From Brevibacillus_H ginsengisoli (lineage in GTDB: Bacteria; Bacillota; Bacilli; Brevibacillales; Brevibacillaceae): a stretch of DNA of 64,000 nucleotides. Shown one piece after another: positions 25,720 through 33,871 of the stretch (position 1 is the stretch's first letter; the number at the start of each line of letters is the position of its first letter). The position numbers and the translations under genes are program-made. The notes under the pieces were generated by a model that saw only the letters and a list, made by a program, of their open reading frames with translations, made no database searches and was not told the origin of the DNA. The DNA lies in the NCBI RefSeq assembly GCF_050113715.1, contig NZ_JBNJQR010000012.1, positions 72,871 to 136,870 of the forward strand. The letters are read 5' to 3'.

Positions 25720-26766
25720 TCAAAAAAATCTCGTCCTTTGCCCAATGGTTCGATAAGCAATGTGGAAGGCTTCCATCTCCTGAAGCGGATAGCAGGAGCA
25801 GGCGTCGAGAATGACAGGCTTTCGCATGGTTTGGACAAACACATGGGGTGACATCTCTTTAATGAGTGGATCAACATCCAAAATCAGCAGAGCATCGGCA
25901 TCTATTAGTGATTCTTGCGGATTTGTAAACCGAAGAAAGCGACCCTGCCCGGGATGATTTGCTCTATGGTTGTTCCCTGTCACATATAAGCGAATCGAAG
26001 CGTGCCGCTCAATCTCGGGTGCAATCAATGCAATACTCCGCTCATCCGACCAGATGGCGACTGCCCGAGGATTGATCTGAGTAAGCAGGAGGCGTAGCTC
26101 TCGAACCATCCAATCTTGCGGGGAGATGGAGTGAACGGGTATCGATTTCACGTGGTCAAGTGAAGGCTTGTCCTGAATCCAGCCTTGCCCGATCCGTTTA
26201 TCCATTCCAAGTGCCCAGGCAACTACATCCGCTCTTGCTTGGAGCTGGTCGCACCGTTCGCCTATGAACATATAGAAATGATGCTTCCATTCAAGATAAA
26301 GCGACAGACAGACCGCTGCTTCGTCTGCCTCGATTCGTTGACAAATCTGCGAAATTACCCCCTCATCTGCAAGAGCCCGTCGAAGCGTGCTCACCCAATC
26401 ACTGGATGGATCGCCTCCAATGACCGCATGCTCCTGATCCGGTAATAGAAAAAGGCGCACGACGTCAACCGGATGCGCACCAGAAGCAGCATGAAGTTGT
26501 TCAGCCATCCCATGGGGAATCTCATCTCCAACCAACAGGATGAGGAACTTGCTCTGCCCATTCACGGACAGCCATTTCATCGTCCTTGAAAGAAGCTGAG
26601 AAATACTACACTCCCTTGAAACAAGAAGCCCATGAACGGCCGAAGTAGCGGTAGCCGCTCGTTCCTCTGTTGTGATTGTAAATCCTCGTCTATTCCATGT
26701 ATGTTGAAGATCATCGGAAAGCGAACCTTCTTCCGAATCGACTAGTAATGTCCAGATTGGCTCCAT
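25720..26766 (-). CDS. Degenerate UDP-glucose/GDP-mannose dehydrogenase-like protein, probably non-catalytic
   Basis: The 348-residue protein aligns by eye along much of the UDP-glucose 6-dehydrogenase family. Residues around 108-120 resemble the phosphate-site segment ending AVIGGDPSS. A central helix ends ALGMDKRIGQGWI, like the family's GLDSRIGRKFL. The C-terminal domain ends DADALLILDVDP...MRKPVILDACSCY...YRTIGQ, like ADALVILT...KPVIIDGRN...YYSIGR. Yet the catalytic cysteine motif (GGSCFPKD) is absent, the substrate lysine before the central helix is missing (VCLSLYLEWKHHF instead of MIKYAANAF), and the N-terminal NAD loop GxGYVG is not seen. The frame is intact and has a good ribosome-binding site (AAGGAG), so it looks like a maintained pseudoenzyme rather than a pseudogene. 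Confidence 0.65.
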   Translation of the reverse strand: MEPIWTLLVDSEEGSLSDDLQHTWNRRGFTITTEERAATATSAVHGLLVSRECSISQLLSRTMKWLSVNGQSKFLILLVGDEIPHGMAEQLHAASGAHPVDVVRLFLLPDQEHAVIGGDPSSDWVSTLRRALADEGVISQICQRIEADEAAVCLSLYLEWKHHFYMFIGERCDQLQARADVVAWALGMDKRIGQGWIQDKPSLDHVKSIPVHSISPQDWMVRELRLLLTQINPRAVAIWSDERSIALIAPEIERHASIRLYVTGNNHRANHPGQGRFLRFTNPQESLIDADALLILDVDPLIKEMSPHVFVQTMRKPVILDACSCYPLQEMEAFHIAYRTIGQRTRFF

Positions 26767-26946
26767 GTCTGTTCTCCTTGTGATCCTTATCTTCCATTGG
26801 CTATAAACGTCTCTCGTTGTTTATTGTTGACGAGAGGACCACGTTCCATAACTGCTAGAAGAGAGACGTCCAAGGAAAAATTGAGGTAATATAGAGTCAA
26901 CACCAAACGGTTATGTCGTTTTTCACACAAAAAAAGGAGGCCTGCT

Positions 26947-27477
26947 ATGAAAGAACAGACCATCTATCACTATCAACTCTTATATCGTTTTCGGTGGAAA
27001 CTGGCAGGCTATCTGCTTCAAGTGGTTTGTTTGGGAGGATTACTCTTCGGATCAACACGAGTTTTTCCCGTTCATTTTGAGGAATTATTCGTTTCTTTAT
27101 CCATTCTGGCGTTGCTGCCGATTCTGCATATCATGTTCTTTCGTTTGTATGCATACTCCGTTTCAACGAGACCGAGGCTCTCACCAGACATGTTGTTTTG
27201 TCCGTGGTGGGGGGCGGGAACCGCTTATCCTGCTACACTTGGATTTTTCCGTGCGGCTGAAACTACGGTTTGTCTTGGGAGTATATGCGTGCCTGCAGCC
27301 TTATTCGTATGGATCCCGCAAAGCTATGCCATCGACTTTTTGGCGGGGGGATTGGTCTTGGCGCTTCCACGGATCATAGGGCTAATCCATTCGTTTCGAC
27401 AACCGAAACATTGCCGGATCAAATACGAAACCAGAAGCATTGCCTTTCTTCTGACAGAAGGTTACAAGAAAACATAA
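26947..27477 (+). CDS. Membrane protein of unknown function
   Basis: I do not recognise this 176-residue protein. It has about four hydrophobic segments: residues ~18-36, 47-65, 105-124 and 128-146. A basic first 15 residues lies before the first, and a Cys/Trp-rich loop (LFCPWWGAGTAYP) is in the middle. Start: ATG at 26947 after AAAGGAGG. It is on the plus strand, divergent from the dehydrogenase-like gene and convergent with bofA, with only six bases between the stops. Confidence 0.6.
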   Translation: MKEQTIYHYQLLYRFRWKLAGYLLQVVCLGGLLFGSTRVFPVHFEELFVSLSILALLPILHIMFFRLYAYSVSTRPRLSPDMLFCPWWGAGTAYPATLGFFRAAETTVCLGSICVPAALFVWIPQSYAIDFLAGGLVLALPRIIGLIHSFRQPKHCRIKYETRSIAFLLTEGYKKT

Positions 27478-27483
27478 GAGAAC

Positions 27484-27750
27484 CTACATAACGTATAGCT
27501 TAATGGCAATCAGAGCGAGTAACCCGGGAATCCTCAAGAACCCAGAGAGAACGGCCGTCACGGGATTAATCGGTAGATGAAACCCTGCCATCTCCCCGAC
27601 GAGATTGGCAAAGAAAAGAAGAATGGCGCCAATCACAACGTTAATCGCCAAAATCCCTATCCAGCGAAGCGGCTTGGTCATTGATTTGCTAGCAGCCACC
27701 ATAAGCAATATACCGATGATGATTAACGCAACAATCCATTCGGTACCCAT
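27484..27750 (-). CDS. bofA: Inhibitor of pro-sigma-K processing BofA
   Basis: Integral membrane protein that, with SpoIVFA, holds the protease SpoIVFB inactive until the forespore signal arrives. The 88-residue protein has two hydrophobic segments (about 5-20 and 30-50) and the conserved C-terminal region with FHLPINPVTAVLSGFLRIPG. Start: ATG at 27750, seven bases after AGGGGG. It is 11 bases downstream of yaaL, as in B. subtilis, where the pair follows recR. Here a CPBP-family gene intervenes between recR and yaaL. Confidence 0.93.
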   Translation of the reverse strand: MGTEWIVALIIIGILLMVAASKSMTKPLRWIGILAINVVIGAILLFFANLVGEMAGFHLPINPVTAVLSGFLRIPGLLALIAIKLYVM

Positions 27751-27761
27751 CCTGCTACCCC

Positions 27762-27992
27762 CTAAGCATGCTTCTTCGCATATACGGCACGAGCTCGATC
27801 AAGCAAAAACATGTAACGTTTCTCGGTCAGCTGTAGATAGTAAATGGCTTGGTCCACATGCTTTGCTTCCGCTGTGCTCATCATCTGTTGGGCGTGCTGC
27901 CAATTGAGGCGGGCACGCTCAATCGCTTCGGTCAACGAATTCCAGTCATTGCGAATGACAACACTTGTTTTGTTACTCCGAAACCACTTCAT
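27762..27992 (-). CDS. yaaL: YaaL family protein (DUF2508)
   Basis: Short conserved Bacillales protein of unknown function that accompanies bofA. The 76-residue protein is helical and charged, with the family segment NSLTEAIERARLNWQHAQ and TEKRYMFLLDRARAVY. Start: ATG at 27992 (MKWFRSNK) after GGGGGGAAG; the longer frame from 28007 is not family-like. Confidence 0.88.
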   Translation of the reverse strand: MKWFRSNKTSVVIRNDWNSLTEAIERARLNWQHAQQMMSTAEAKHVDQAIYYLQLTEKRYMFLLDRARAVYAKKHA

Positions 27993-28027
27993 CCCGCTTC
28001 CCCCCACTTAACACTTGTATGGCTTCT

Positions 28028-28999
28028 TTAGTTAAAATAATGCATCGCACTCGCCAGATTATTCAGGCTATGGAGAATAATGGCTCCCCAAATCGAGTTG
28101 TACCGATGGCGTACAAATCCCAATCCTAACCCGATCACAAACAGCGGTATAAATAGAGCGATATCGACGTGCATTAACGCAAACCAAAAGCTGGTTAAGA
28201 GCACACCAATAACAGCCCCAAAGCGCTTCACCAGGTAGGTCTGAATCACTCCACGAAACAAGATTTCTTCCGCAATCGGCACCATGATGCCCACAACGGC
28301 AATGGAGACGAGACCATTCATCCAATTAAAGGTCTTCGCTTGAACGATGCTGTTCTGAATGTCTGTTTCCCGCTGTGATTGCAACGATAGATTCAACCAG
28401 TCGGCAATCGGAGTCGTAAGCAAAAAATCCAATCCGACAATGATAAAGGCGAGAATACCAACAATCGCCAACAGCATTCGGGTCATACTCTTCGGTCGCG
28501 TAAACCCGATCACTTCCCATCTGCCAAAAAACCGGAAGGCCGCTATGACAAGGATCATCAATTGAAACGATGCCGATTCCAGAACTCCGCCGATGCTTCC
28601 TTCTGGAAAAATAGGATTGGGAAGGAAGAACGCATATCCCGCATACATAAAGGTAGTAAAGATTTGAAGCCACGCCATCACATGCAAGAAATCGTCAATC
28701 GTCACCGACCATCGGCTGATTCTTTCTCTGTGAAATCGACGCTCCCGAAGAAAACTGATGATAAACCCGACAGAACAGATCAAACTAAAAGCACCGGCAC
28801 CGAGAATTAAGAAAATCATCCCATTCTCTAGTTTCGTTGCCATTTCAACAACCCAATGTCCATCTGTTCCTTTGGTAAAACGAAGCATCATGAATTCTAT
28901 CAGCAGGTTCAAAGTGTATCCGAACAACAATAGGTATGCCCAGCGTCTCGTCCGATTGGGCGGCGCCGTAAACGGTTGAAGTTGAGTTCCTACATACAT
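28028..28999 (-). CDS. CPBP family intramembrane metalloprotease-like protein
   Basis: Multi-pass membrane protein of the CPBP/Abi family (CAAX-protease and bacteriocin-processing type). The 323 residues form about eight hydrophobic segments. The C-terminal half carries the family motifs: IAEEILFRGVIQTYL (motif 1, glutamate pair and arginine), FALMHVDI (motif 2 histidine) and IILHSLNN (motif 3 histidine), so the catalytic residues are present. Start: ATG at 28999 after GAGGAGAG. It lies between recR and yaaL, a position not occupied in B. subtilis. Its substrate is unknown. Confidence 0.88.
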   Translation of the reverse strand: MYVGTQLQPFTAPPNRTRRWAYLLLFGYTLNLLIEFMMLRFTKGTDGHWVVEMATKLENGMIFLILGAGAFSLICSVGFIISFLRERRFHRERISRWSVTIDDFLHVMAWLQIFTTFMYAGYAFFLPNPIFPEGSIGGVLESASFQLMILVIAAFRFFGRWEVIGFTRPKSMTRMLLAIVGILAFIIVGLDFLLTTPIADWLNLSLQSQRETDIQNSIVQAKTFNWMNGLVSIAVVGIMVPIAEEILFRGVIQTYLVKRFGAVIGVLLTSFWFALMHVDIALFIPLFVIGLGLGFVRHRYNSIWGAIILHSLNNLASAMHYFN

Positions 29000-29081
29000 G
29001 GATTCTCTCTCCTCTTCTTAGACTATGCCTCGTCCCATCAAATCATGACCCTATATATGATCACTATTAGACTCGACATGC

Positions 29082-29106
29082 AAAAAGACTCGACAATTGC
29101 CGAGCC
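29082..29106 (-). terminator. Intrinsic terminator after recR
   Basis: Minus strand GGCTCGGCAATTGTCGAGTC hairpin followed by TTTTTGC, near the recR stop. Confidence 0.78.
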
Positions 29107-29124
29107 TTCCATTCGCTATGTTCA

Positions 29125-29721
29125 TTATAACTCTCTTCGGCCTTCTAGTGCCTTGGTAAGTGTTACTTCATCAGCATACTCCAAATCGCCGCCGACTGGC
29201 AATCCATGGGCAATTCGAGTGACCCGAATCCCGAATGGTTTAATCAAGCGGGAAAGGTACATAGCGGTTGCTTCTCCCTCGATATTCGGATTCGTTGCGA
29301 GAATGACCTCTTTTACCTGCTCATCGCCCAAACGCTTCAACAAGTCAGGAATACGAATATCTTCTGGTCCGATTCCGTCCATTGGCGAGATGGCACCATG
29401 CAAGACATGGTATACCCCTTCAAATTCTCGGGTTTTCTCCATCGCTACAACATCCTTGGGTTCTTGCACCACACAGATCACCGATTGATCCCGACGCTTG
29501 TCTCTGCAGAGATGACACGGGTCCAGATCCGTGATATTGTTACAGACCGAGCAGTAATGGAGCTGACGCTTGGCATTGACTAACGCCTTGGCCAAGTCAA
29601 GCACATCGTCTTCCTTCATGTTCAGTACAAAAAACGCCAGGCGGCCCGCCGTCTTGGGGCCAATGCCTGGCAGCTTCATAAATCCTTCAATTAACTTGGA
29701 TACCGGTTCTGGATAGAACAT
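29125..29721 (-). CDS. recR: Recombination protein RecR
   Basis: Works with RecO and RecF to load RecA at single-stranded gaps. The 198-residue protein has the helix-hairpin-helix start (KLPGIGPKTAGRLAFFV), a four-cysteine zinc finger (CSVCNNITDLDPCHLC) at about residues 57-72, and the TOPRIM domain from about 80 (ICVVQEPKDVVAME, ATNPNIEGEATAMYL). Start: ATG at 29721 after AAAGGAG. It follows ebfC and dnaX in the usual operon. Confidence 0.97.
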   Translation of the reverse strand: MFYPEPVSKLIEGFMKLPGIGPKTAGRLAFFVLNMKEDDVLDLAKALVNAKRQLHYCSVCNNITDLDPCHLCRDKRRDQSVICVVQEPKDVVAMEKTREFEGVYHVLHGAISPMDGIGPEDIRIPDLLKRLGDEQVKEVILATNPNIEGEATAMYLSRLIKPFGIRVTRIAHGLPVGGDLEYADEVTLTKALEGRREL

Positions 29722-29760
29722 TATCTCTACTCCTTTAAGGGGCGATCTATCCTGTTCAAA

Positions 29761-30072
29761 CTAGAATAGTCCAGGAATATTCATCCCGCCAGTGAATCGT
29801 CCCATCTCTTTGCCAGCCAATTCATCAGCGTTGCGAAGCGCGTCATTCACCGCAGTCAACACAAGATCTTGCAGCATTTCAACGTCTTCTGGATCGACTA
29901 CTTCTGCTTTGATCGTAATGTCGAGAATTTGCTTATGGCCGTTCGCTTTCACCATAACCGCGCCTCCACCAGCTGTTCCCTCAACCACTTTGTCTTTCAA
30001 CTGTTCTTGCGCCTTTTGCATATCTTCTTGCATTTTTTTCACTTGTTTCATCATTTGTTGCATGTTTTTCAT
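29761..30072 (-). CDS. ebfC: YbaB/EbfC family nucleoid-associated protein
   Basis: Small dimeric DNA-binding protein universally found between dnaX and recR. The 103-residue protein has a methionine/lysine-rich helical start (QQMMKQVKKMQEDMQKAQ), the GGGAVMVKANGHKQIL core and an acidic middle. Start: ATG at 30072 after AGGAGG. Confidence 0.94.
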   Translation of the reverse strand: MKNMQQMMKQVKKMQEDMQKAQEQLKDKVVEGTAGGGAVMVKANGHKQILDITIKAEVVDPEDVEMLQDLVLTAVNDALRNADELAGKEMGRFTGGMNIPGLF

Positions 30073-30122
30073 ATGATATTCCTCCTAGAAAATGAATGGC
30101 GTTCATCAATACTCTTTCAATG

Positions 30123-31829
30123 CTAATCATTGATTTCGAGCAGCTGCTCTCCTACCAGCTTCAGCGCTTCCGAAACAAATGGATCCTCACCCTTAGCCTC
30201 CGGGTCTACCCCGCTTTGCTCAACCAAGGACGTCCATTGCTCCTCCATCACCGATAGCAGCTGTAGTGAAGCCCCTGTGGCGTTCTGGATGGCTTGCTCG
30301 ACGATTCCTTTTAGTTCCGGCTCCATCGTCTTTTCACAATGGATAGGGCTTTTGAAAATGACAACAACTGAATCCTGATTCACCCCGGCTGGTTGACCAT
30401 TGACGAGCCAGGCGTAATGCTGAATCCTGACTTTTTTTACGTCGGAAAGTATTTGACCCCATAAGCCTTTGAGTCTTTGCGTTCTCGCCTCATCCAAGGA
30501 ACGAGCGACTTCCTTCACCTTGTTCATCGGAGTTCGAATTCCGCCTGAAGCAGATGAAGCAACTGGACGTCGCGCTGGTTCCTTCGCCTCTTCATGTCCA
30601 GCACCAGTCGTCCCCAACTGATTACGCGCGGTGGCTTGTGTGACCTTTTCCTCCAAAGAGCGGAGACGGTTCATCAAAGTCGTTAGCTCTTCCGGAGCAA
30701 CCGATGAAGTCGCGGACGTTGATTTAACCACTGTTCCTTGCCCCTGGCTGTACTGACACAATTTGACCAAGGACAGCTCAACCAGAATTCGAGGATAGGT
30801 GGACCATTTCAGTTGGGCAAGCGATTGATTCAATGCCTCGATCATATCATATAATCCAGCCAAAGAATAAAGCTCCGCCACAGCCGTAAATTGATCATCC
30901 ACCAGCGTCCGCTCCACGATCTCTTGCAGAGTAGGAGCGGTCTTGAGCAGCAGCAAATCGCGGTAGTAATACATAAAATCCTGCAAGAAATGCTCAGGAT
31001 CTTTCCCCTGCTGCATGAGCTGGTCAAATTCCTGCATGACCTGGGCGACATCACTCTCGACAATCCTCTTGGCGAGCGTCGAGTAGTATGTCTGAGAAAC
31101 AGAGCCTGTTATCTGCAAAATATCCTGAAGCGTAACGTGATCTCCGCTAAAACTAAGCGCCTGATCCAACAAGCTGAGGGCATCACGCATCCCGCCCTCG
31201 GCCATCTTGGCGACCAGCTGCAACGCATGATCCTCGACGCTCACATGCTGTTTCTCACAGATTTCCTGAAGCCTCTCTACCATCTCGGATAAGGCTATCC
31301 GATGAAAGTCAAAACGTTGACAGCGTGAAATAATGGTCGCTGGCAACTTGTGTGGTTCTGTTGTAGCCAATATAAACAAAACATGGGATGGAGGTTCCTC
31401 CAACGTCTTCAATAGCGCGTTAAAGGCCTCTGTTGTCAACATGTGCACTTCGTCAATGATATACACCTTGTACGAGACATCGCTCGGCGCAAATTTGACT
31501 TTATCCCGAATATCGCGAATTTCTTCCACTCCACGGTTAGAAGCAGCGTCGATCTCCAGCACGTCTGTAACCTTGCCCGCTGTTATCGCCTGACAAGAAG
31601 CGCACTCATTGCACGGTTCACCATTTTGTGGCGATTCACAGTTCACTGCCTTGGCCATGATCTTGGCAGCACTTGTTTTTCCCGTTCCTCGTGGGCCGTT
31701 AAACAGATATGCATGAGAAAGACGTCCTTCTCTCAACGCATTACGCAGCGTGGTTGTAACGTGCGCCTGCCCGACTATATCTCCGAAGGTTTGTGGTCTG
31801 TATACGCGGTAAAGCGCTGTATAAGCCAT
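30123..31829 (-). CDS. dnaX: DNA polymerase III subunits gamma and tau
   Basis: AAA+ motor of the clamp loader. From the ATG at 31829 (MAYTALYRVYRPQTF) the protein has 568 residues: Walker A FNGPRGTGKTSAAKI (about 43-57), zinc-binding CNECASCQAI, DEVHMLTTEAFNALLKTLEEPP with Walker B, the sensor segment ATIISRCQRFDF, then domain III and a tau-specific C-terminal part after a Ser/Ala-rich linker near residue 400. The start has GGAG ten bases upstream; the open frame extends to 31847 without a site. No programmed-frameshift signal was looked for in detail. In B. subtilis the SRP RNA gene is just upstream; here a different structured element lies there. Confidence 0.96.
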   Translation of the reverse strand: MAYTALYRVYRPQTFGDIVGQAHVTTTLRNALREGRLSHAYLFNGPRGTGKTSAAKIMAKAVNCESPQNGEPCNECASCQAITAGKVTDVLEIDAASNRGVEEIRDIRDKVKFAPSDVSYKVYIIDEVHMLTTEAFNALLKTLEEPPSHVLFILATTEPHKLPATIISRCQRFDFHRIALSEMVERLQEICEKQHVSVEDHALQLVAKMAEGGMRDALSLLDQALSFSGDHVTLQDILQITGSVSQTYYSTLAKRIVESDVAQVMQEFDQLMQQGKDPEHFLQDFMYYYRDLLLLKTAPTLQEIVERTLVDDQFTAVAELYSLAGLYDMIEALNQSLAQLKWSTYPRILVELSLVKLCQYSQGQGTVVKSTSATSSVAPEELTTLMNRLRSLEEKVTQATARNQLGTTGAGHEEAKEPARRPVASSASGGIRTPMNKVKEVARSLDEARTQRLKGLWGQILSDVKKVRIQHYAWLVNGQPAGVNQDSVVVIFKSPIHCEKTMEPELKGIVEQAIQNATGASLQLLSVMEEQWTSLVEQSGVDPEAKGEDPFVSEALKLVGEQLLEIND

Positions 31830-31925
31830 TAGCCTGCCACTCCCCACTTGTCTCTTCGCTATCTATTCTCCATAAGCTTATCTTATTTATTATACACCAT
31901 TCCGATGGCTTTTCCCAAATAAGAA

Positions 31926-32122
31926 GAGAAAAGACTTCGTCCCTTTTGCTCTGTTTAAGCTCGCGTGTAGCATCTACTGTCCGCTCCGTTCACTACGGAA
32001 GGGAGTCGACAAGAAAATCACTTCGCTTCTCATAGGAGTAAAGAATGCCGACTCTTTTCCTTCCTTCGTTCACTCCGCTGAGCTTCGCTTAAAATGAGGC
32101 TTCAGTGACGAAGTCTTTTCTC
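31926..32122. repeat. 197-bp near-palindromic structured element (possible MITE-like repeat or structured RNA)
   Basis: The element is bounded by a perfect 16-bp inverted repeat, GAGAAAAGACTTCGTC (31926-31941) and GACGAAGTCTTTTCTC (32107-32122). Inside, TTTAAGC pairs with GCTTAAA, GGAAGGGAGTCG pairs with CGACTC plus CCTTCC with a TTTT bulge, and TCCGTTCACTACGGA is a small hairpin. No open reading frame fits. It lies between dnaX and an unrelated terminator, where B. subtilis has scr, but the SRP RNA core (GTCAGGTCCGGAAGGAAGCAGC-like) is not present on either strand. Confidence 0.6.
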
Positions 32123-32142
32123 CACCAAGCTTACGCGGATGG

Positions 32143-32188
32143 AAAAAAGTTTAAGTACTTTATAACTGTAAAACACTTAAACTTTTTT
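32143..32188 (-). terminator. Inverted repeat, probable bidirectional terminator
   Basis: AGTTTAAGT (32148-32156) and ACTTAAACT (32175-32183) pair perfectly, with T-runs at both ends. It is the second terminator past the PAS kinase gene. Confidence 0.65.
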
Positions 32189-32195
32189 AATTAAA

Positions 32196-32226
32196 TAAGA
32201 AAAGCGCCCTGCAAATAGAAGCGCTT
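32196..32226 (-). terminator. Intrinsic terminator after the PAS kinase gene
   Basis: Minus strand AAGCGC (32221-32226) and GCGCTT (32202-32207) pair, followed by TTCTTATTT; a moderate terminator. Confidence 0.65.
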
Positions 32227-32241
32227 GAGTAATTTCAATAT

Positions 32242-33672
32242 TCACATATAGGGAAGCAGAATTTGAAAAGTTGTCCCGTACCCTTTGGACGATACGCGTA
32301 TTTGTCCGCCTATATCATGGATAATCTTCTGGCACACAGATAATCCGAGGCCTGTCCCTTCTTCTTTCGTCGTAAAAAAAGGATCAAATATCTTATCAAT
32401 CACATACAGTGGTATGCCGGGACCCGTATCATGGATGTCAATGCTGATTCGGTTTCCTTCCTCTTCAAAATGATGACCGATTGTCAATGTTCCCTCACTG
32501 CCCATTGCTTCTATTCCGTTCTTGCAGATATTGATGAACACTTGCTTCAATAGTTCTGCGTCGCCAACCACCATGCACAATTGACCTCGTGACTTGTACT
32601 GAAGGTCAATTCCATGAAGAAGCGCCTGATTCTCGACAATGGGCAGAATCTCTTCAAAAACGACATTGAGATTAACCAACTGGTACTGAACGTCACGCGG
32701 CTTGCTTAACAACAAGAACTCGCTGACTAGCGAATTGATCCGATTAATCTCGGTTAACATGATTTCGGTATATCCTCGTTCCCGCTCCATCTTCATGTCC
32801 GTAAAGAGATGGTAGAACATCTGCAAAAATCCCTTGATTGAGGTAAGGGGATTTCGGATTTCATGCGCTGTACCCGCGGCAATCTGCCCAATCATCGCCA
32901 ATCGGTCGCTTCGCTCTATCTTTTGCCCAAAAGAGCGCAGATTGGTAACATCTTTAAAAATCACGTAGGCCCCAACCATTTCACCCGATTCATCGTGCAA
33001 AGTGTTGGAATCGACCAACAGCTCATATCGCTGCTGATCATTTGTCCATGAGGTGGCCTTGTTTTGTACTTTGATCCCTTCAAGCACTTCACGTTGGATC
33101 AGTCGATATTCTTCGGGAATTCCCGCGAAAGCCTGATCCATATGCTGGTTGATGACTTGGGTTCGTTCCACACCGAGCAGTTTGCAGGCCAATTGGCTTA
33201 ATTCTACGATTTGTCCCGCTGTATTCAACACGACGACACCAAGATTGGATTCAAAAGTTAATTCACTGACCAATCGCTCCTGAAGCGTGTATGGGCGAAC
33301 ATAAGTAAGTTCATAGAGATGAACGAGATAATAAGGATCGCCAGCATGCTCTTTTGTGATCATAATTGCGGTTTTGGAGGTCTTTCCTTCCTTATTCAGC
33401 CACGCGCATTCGGTATTCCCGTCATGAGTCAAATCCTGTTGGAGCAATTGGCTGTGGAGCTGTTCGATGGTTCTTGGGTAATCCAAAATGTTTTGAAAAG
33501 GGCTTCCGACTAATTCCTGACGATGAAAACCGGTCGTGCGTAGCAGTGCTTCGTTAACCTCAACAACCATTCCCTCTTGGTCCACAAGCAAGCTTGCGTG
33601 CTGCAACTGTTGTAGGAAATGTGTTAACCTGCGCAATGTTTGGTTGAACTGTATGAGGTATGTCGCATCCAC
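32242..33672 (-). CDS. PAS-domain sensor histidine kinase, sporulation-kinase-like, orphan
   Basis: Soluble sensor kinase without membrane segments. The 476 residues hold PAS 1 (about 15-125, VDQEGMVVEVNEALLRTTG), PAS 2 (about 140-250, VVLNTAGQIVELSQ), the HisKA phospho-acceptor helix TAHEIRNPLTSIKGFL, and the ATPase domain (INICKNGIEAMG N-box, DTGPGIP, EEGTGLGLSVCQKII). No response regulator is adjacent. Cytoplasmic PAS kinases with this HEIRNPLT-type acceptor include the KinA/KinE class feeding the Spo0F-Spo0B phosphorelay, so an input to sporulation is plausible but inferred. Start: GTG at 33672 after GGAGGGGAGGG. Confidence 0.88.
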   Translation of the reverse strand: MDATYLIQFNQTLRRLTHFLQQLQHASLLVDQEGMVVEVNEALLRTTGFHRQELVGSPFQNILDYPRTIEQLHSQLLQQDLTHDGNTECAWLNKEGKTSKTAIMITKEHAGDPYYLVHLYELTYVRPYTLQERLVSELTFESNLGVVVLNTAGQIVELSQLACKLLGVERTQVINQHMDQAFAGIPEEYRLIQREVLEGIKVQNKATSWTNDQQRYELLVDSNTLHDESGEMVGAYVIFKDVTNLRSFGQKIERSDRLAMIGQIAAGTAHEIRNPLTSIKGFLQMFYHLFTDMKMERERGYTEIMLTEINRINSLVSEFLLLSKPRDVQYQLVNLNVVFEEILPIVENQALLHGIDLQYKSRGQLCMVVGDAELLKQVFINICKNGIEAMGSEGTLTIGHHFEEEGNRISIDIHDTGPGIPLYVIDKIFDPFFTTKEEGTGLGLSVCQKIIHDIGGQIRVSSKGYGTTFQILLPYM

Positions 33673-33829
33673 AGTCCCTCCCCTCCCCACTTAAAAAGAC
33701 GTTCTGTTCCGCGGGATATTGAATCCATATTTAGGTAATTGGATATATTCTTCGATAATAAGGGGATACCCTGCATGCTGAGAGTGACCCGCATGTCAAA
33801 ATGTTTCGCTAGAACTCGCCAGAAAGCAA

Positions 33830-33862
33830 CAAAAAACGCCAACCTCAAATGGTTTAGCGTTT
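33830..33862 (-). terminator. Intrinsic terminator after ykuK-like gene
   Basis: Minus strand AACGCTAAACC/GGTTGGCGTT imperfect stem followed by a six-T run. Confidence 0.75.
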
Positions 33863-33871
33863 TCGACACGC

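Noticed and set aside
31830..32241. SRP RNA gene (scr) upstream of dnaX
   Set aside because: The region lies where B. subtilis carries scr but the conserved SRP core motif is absent on both strands; it is described instead as a structured repeat element.
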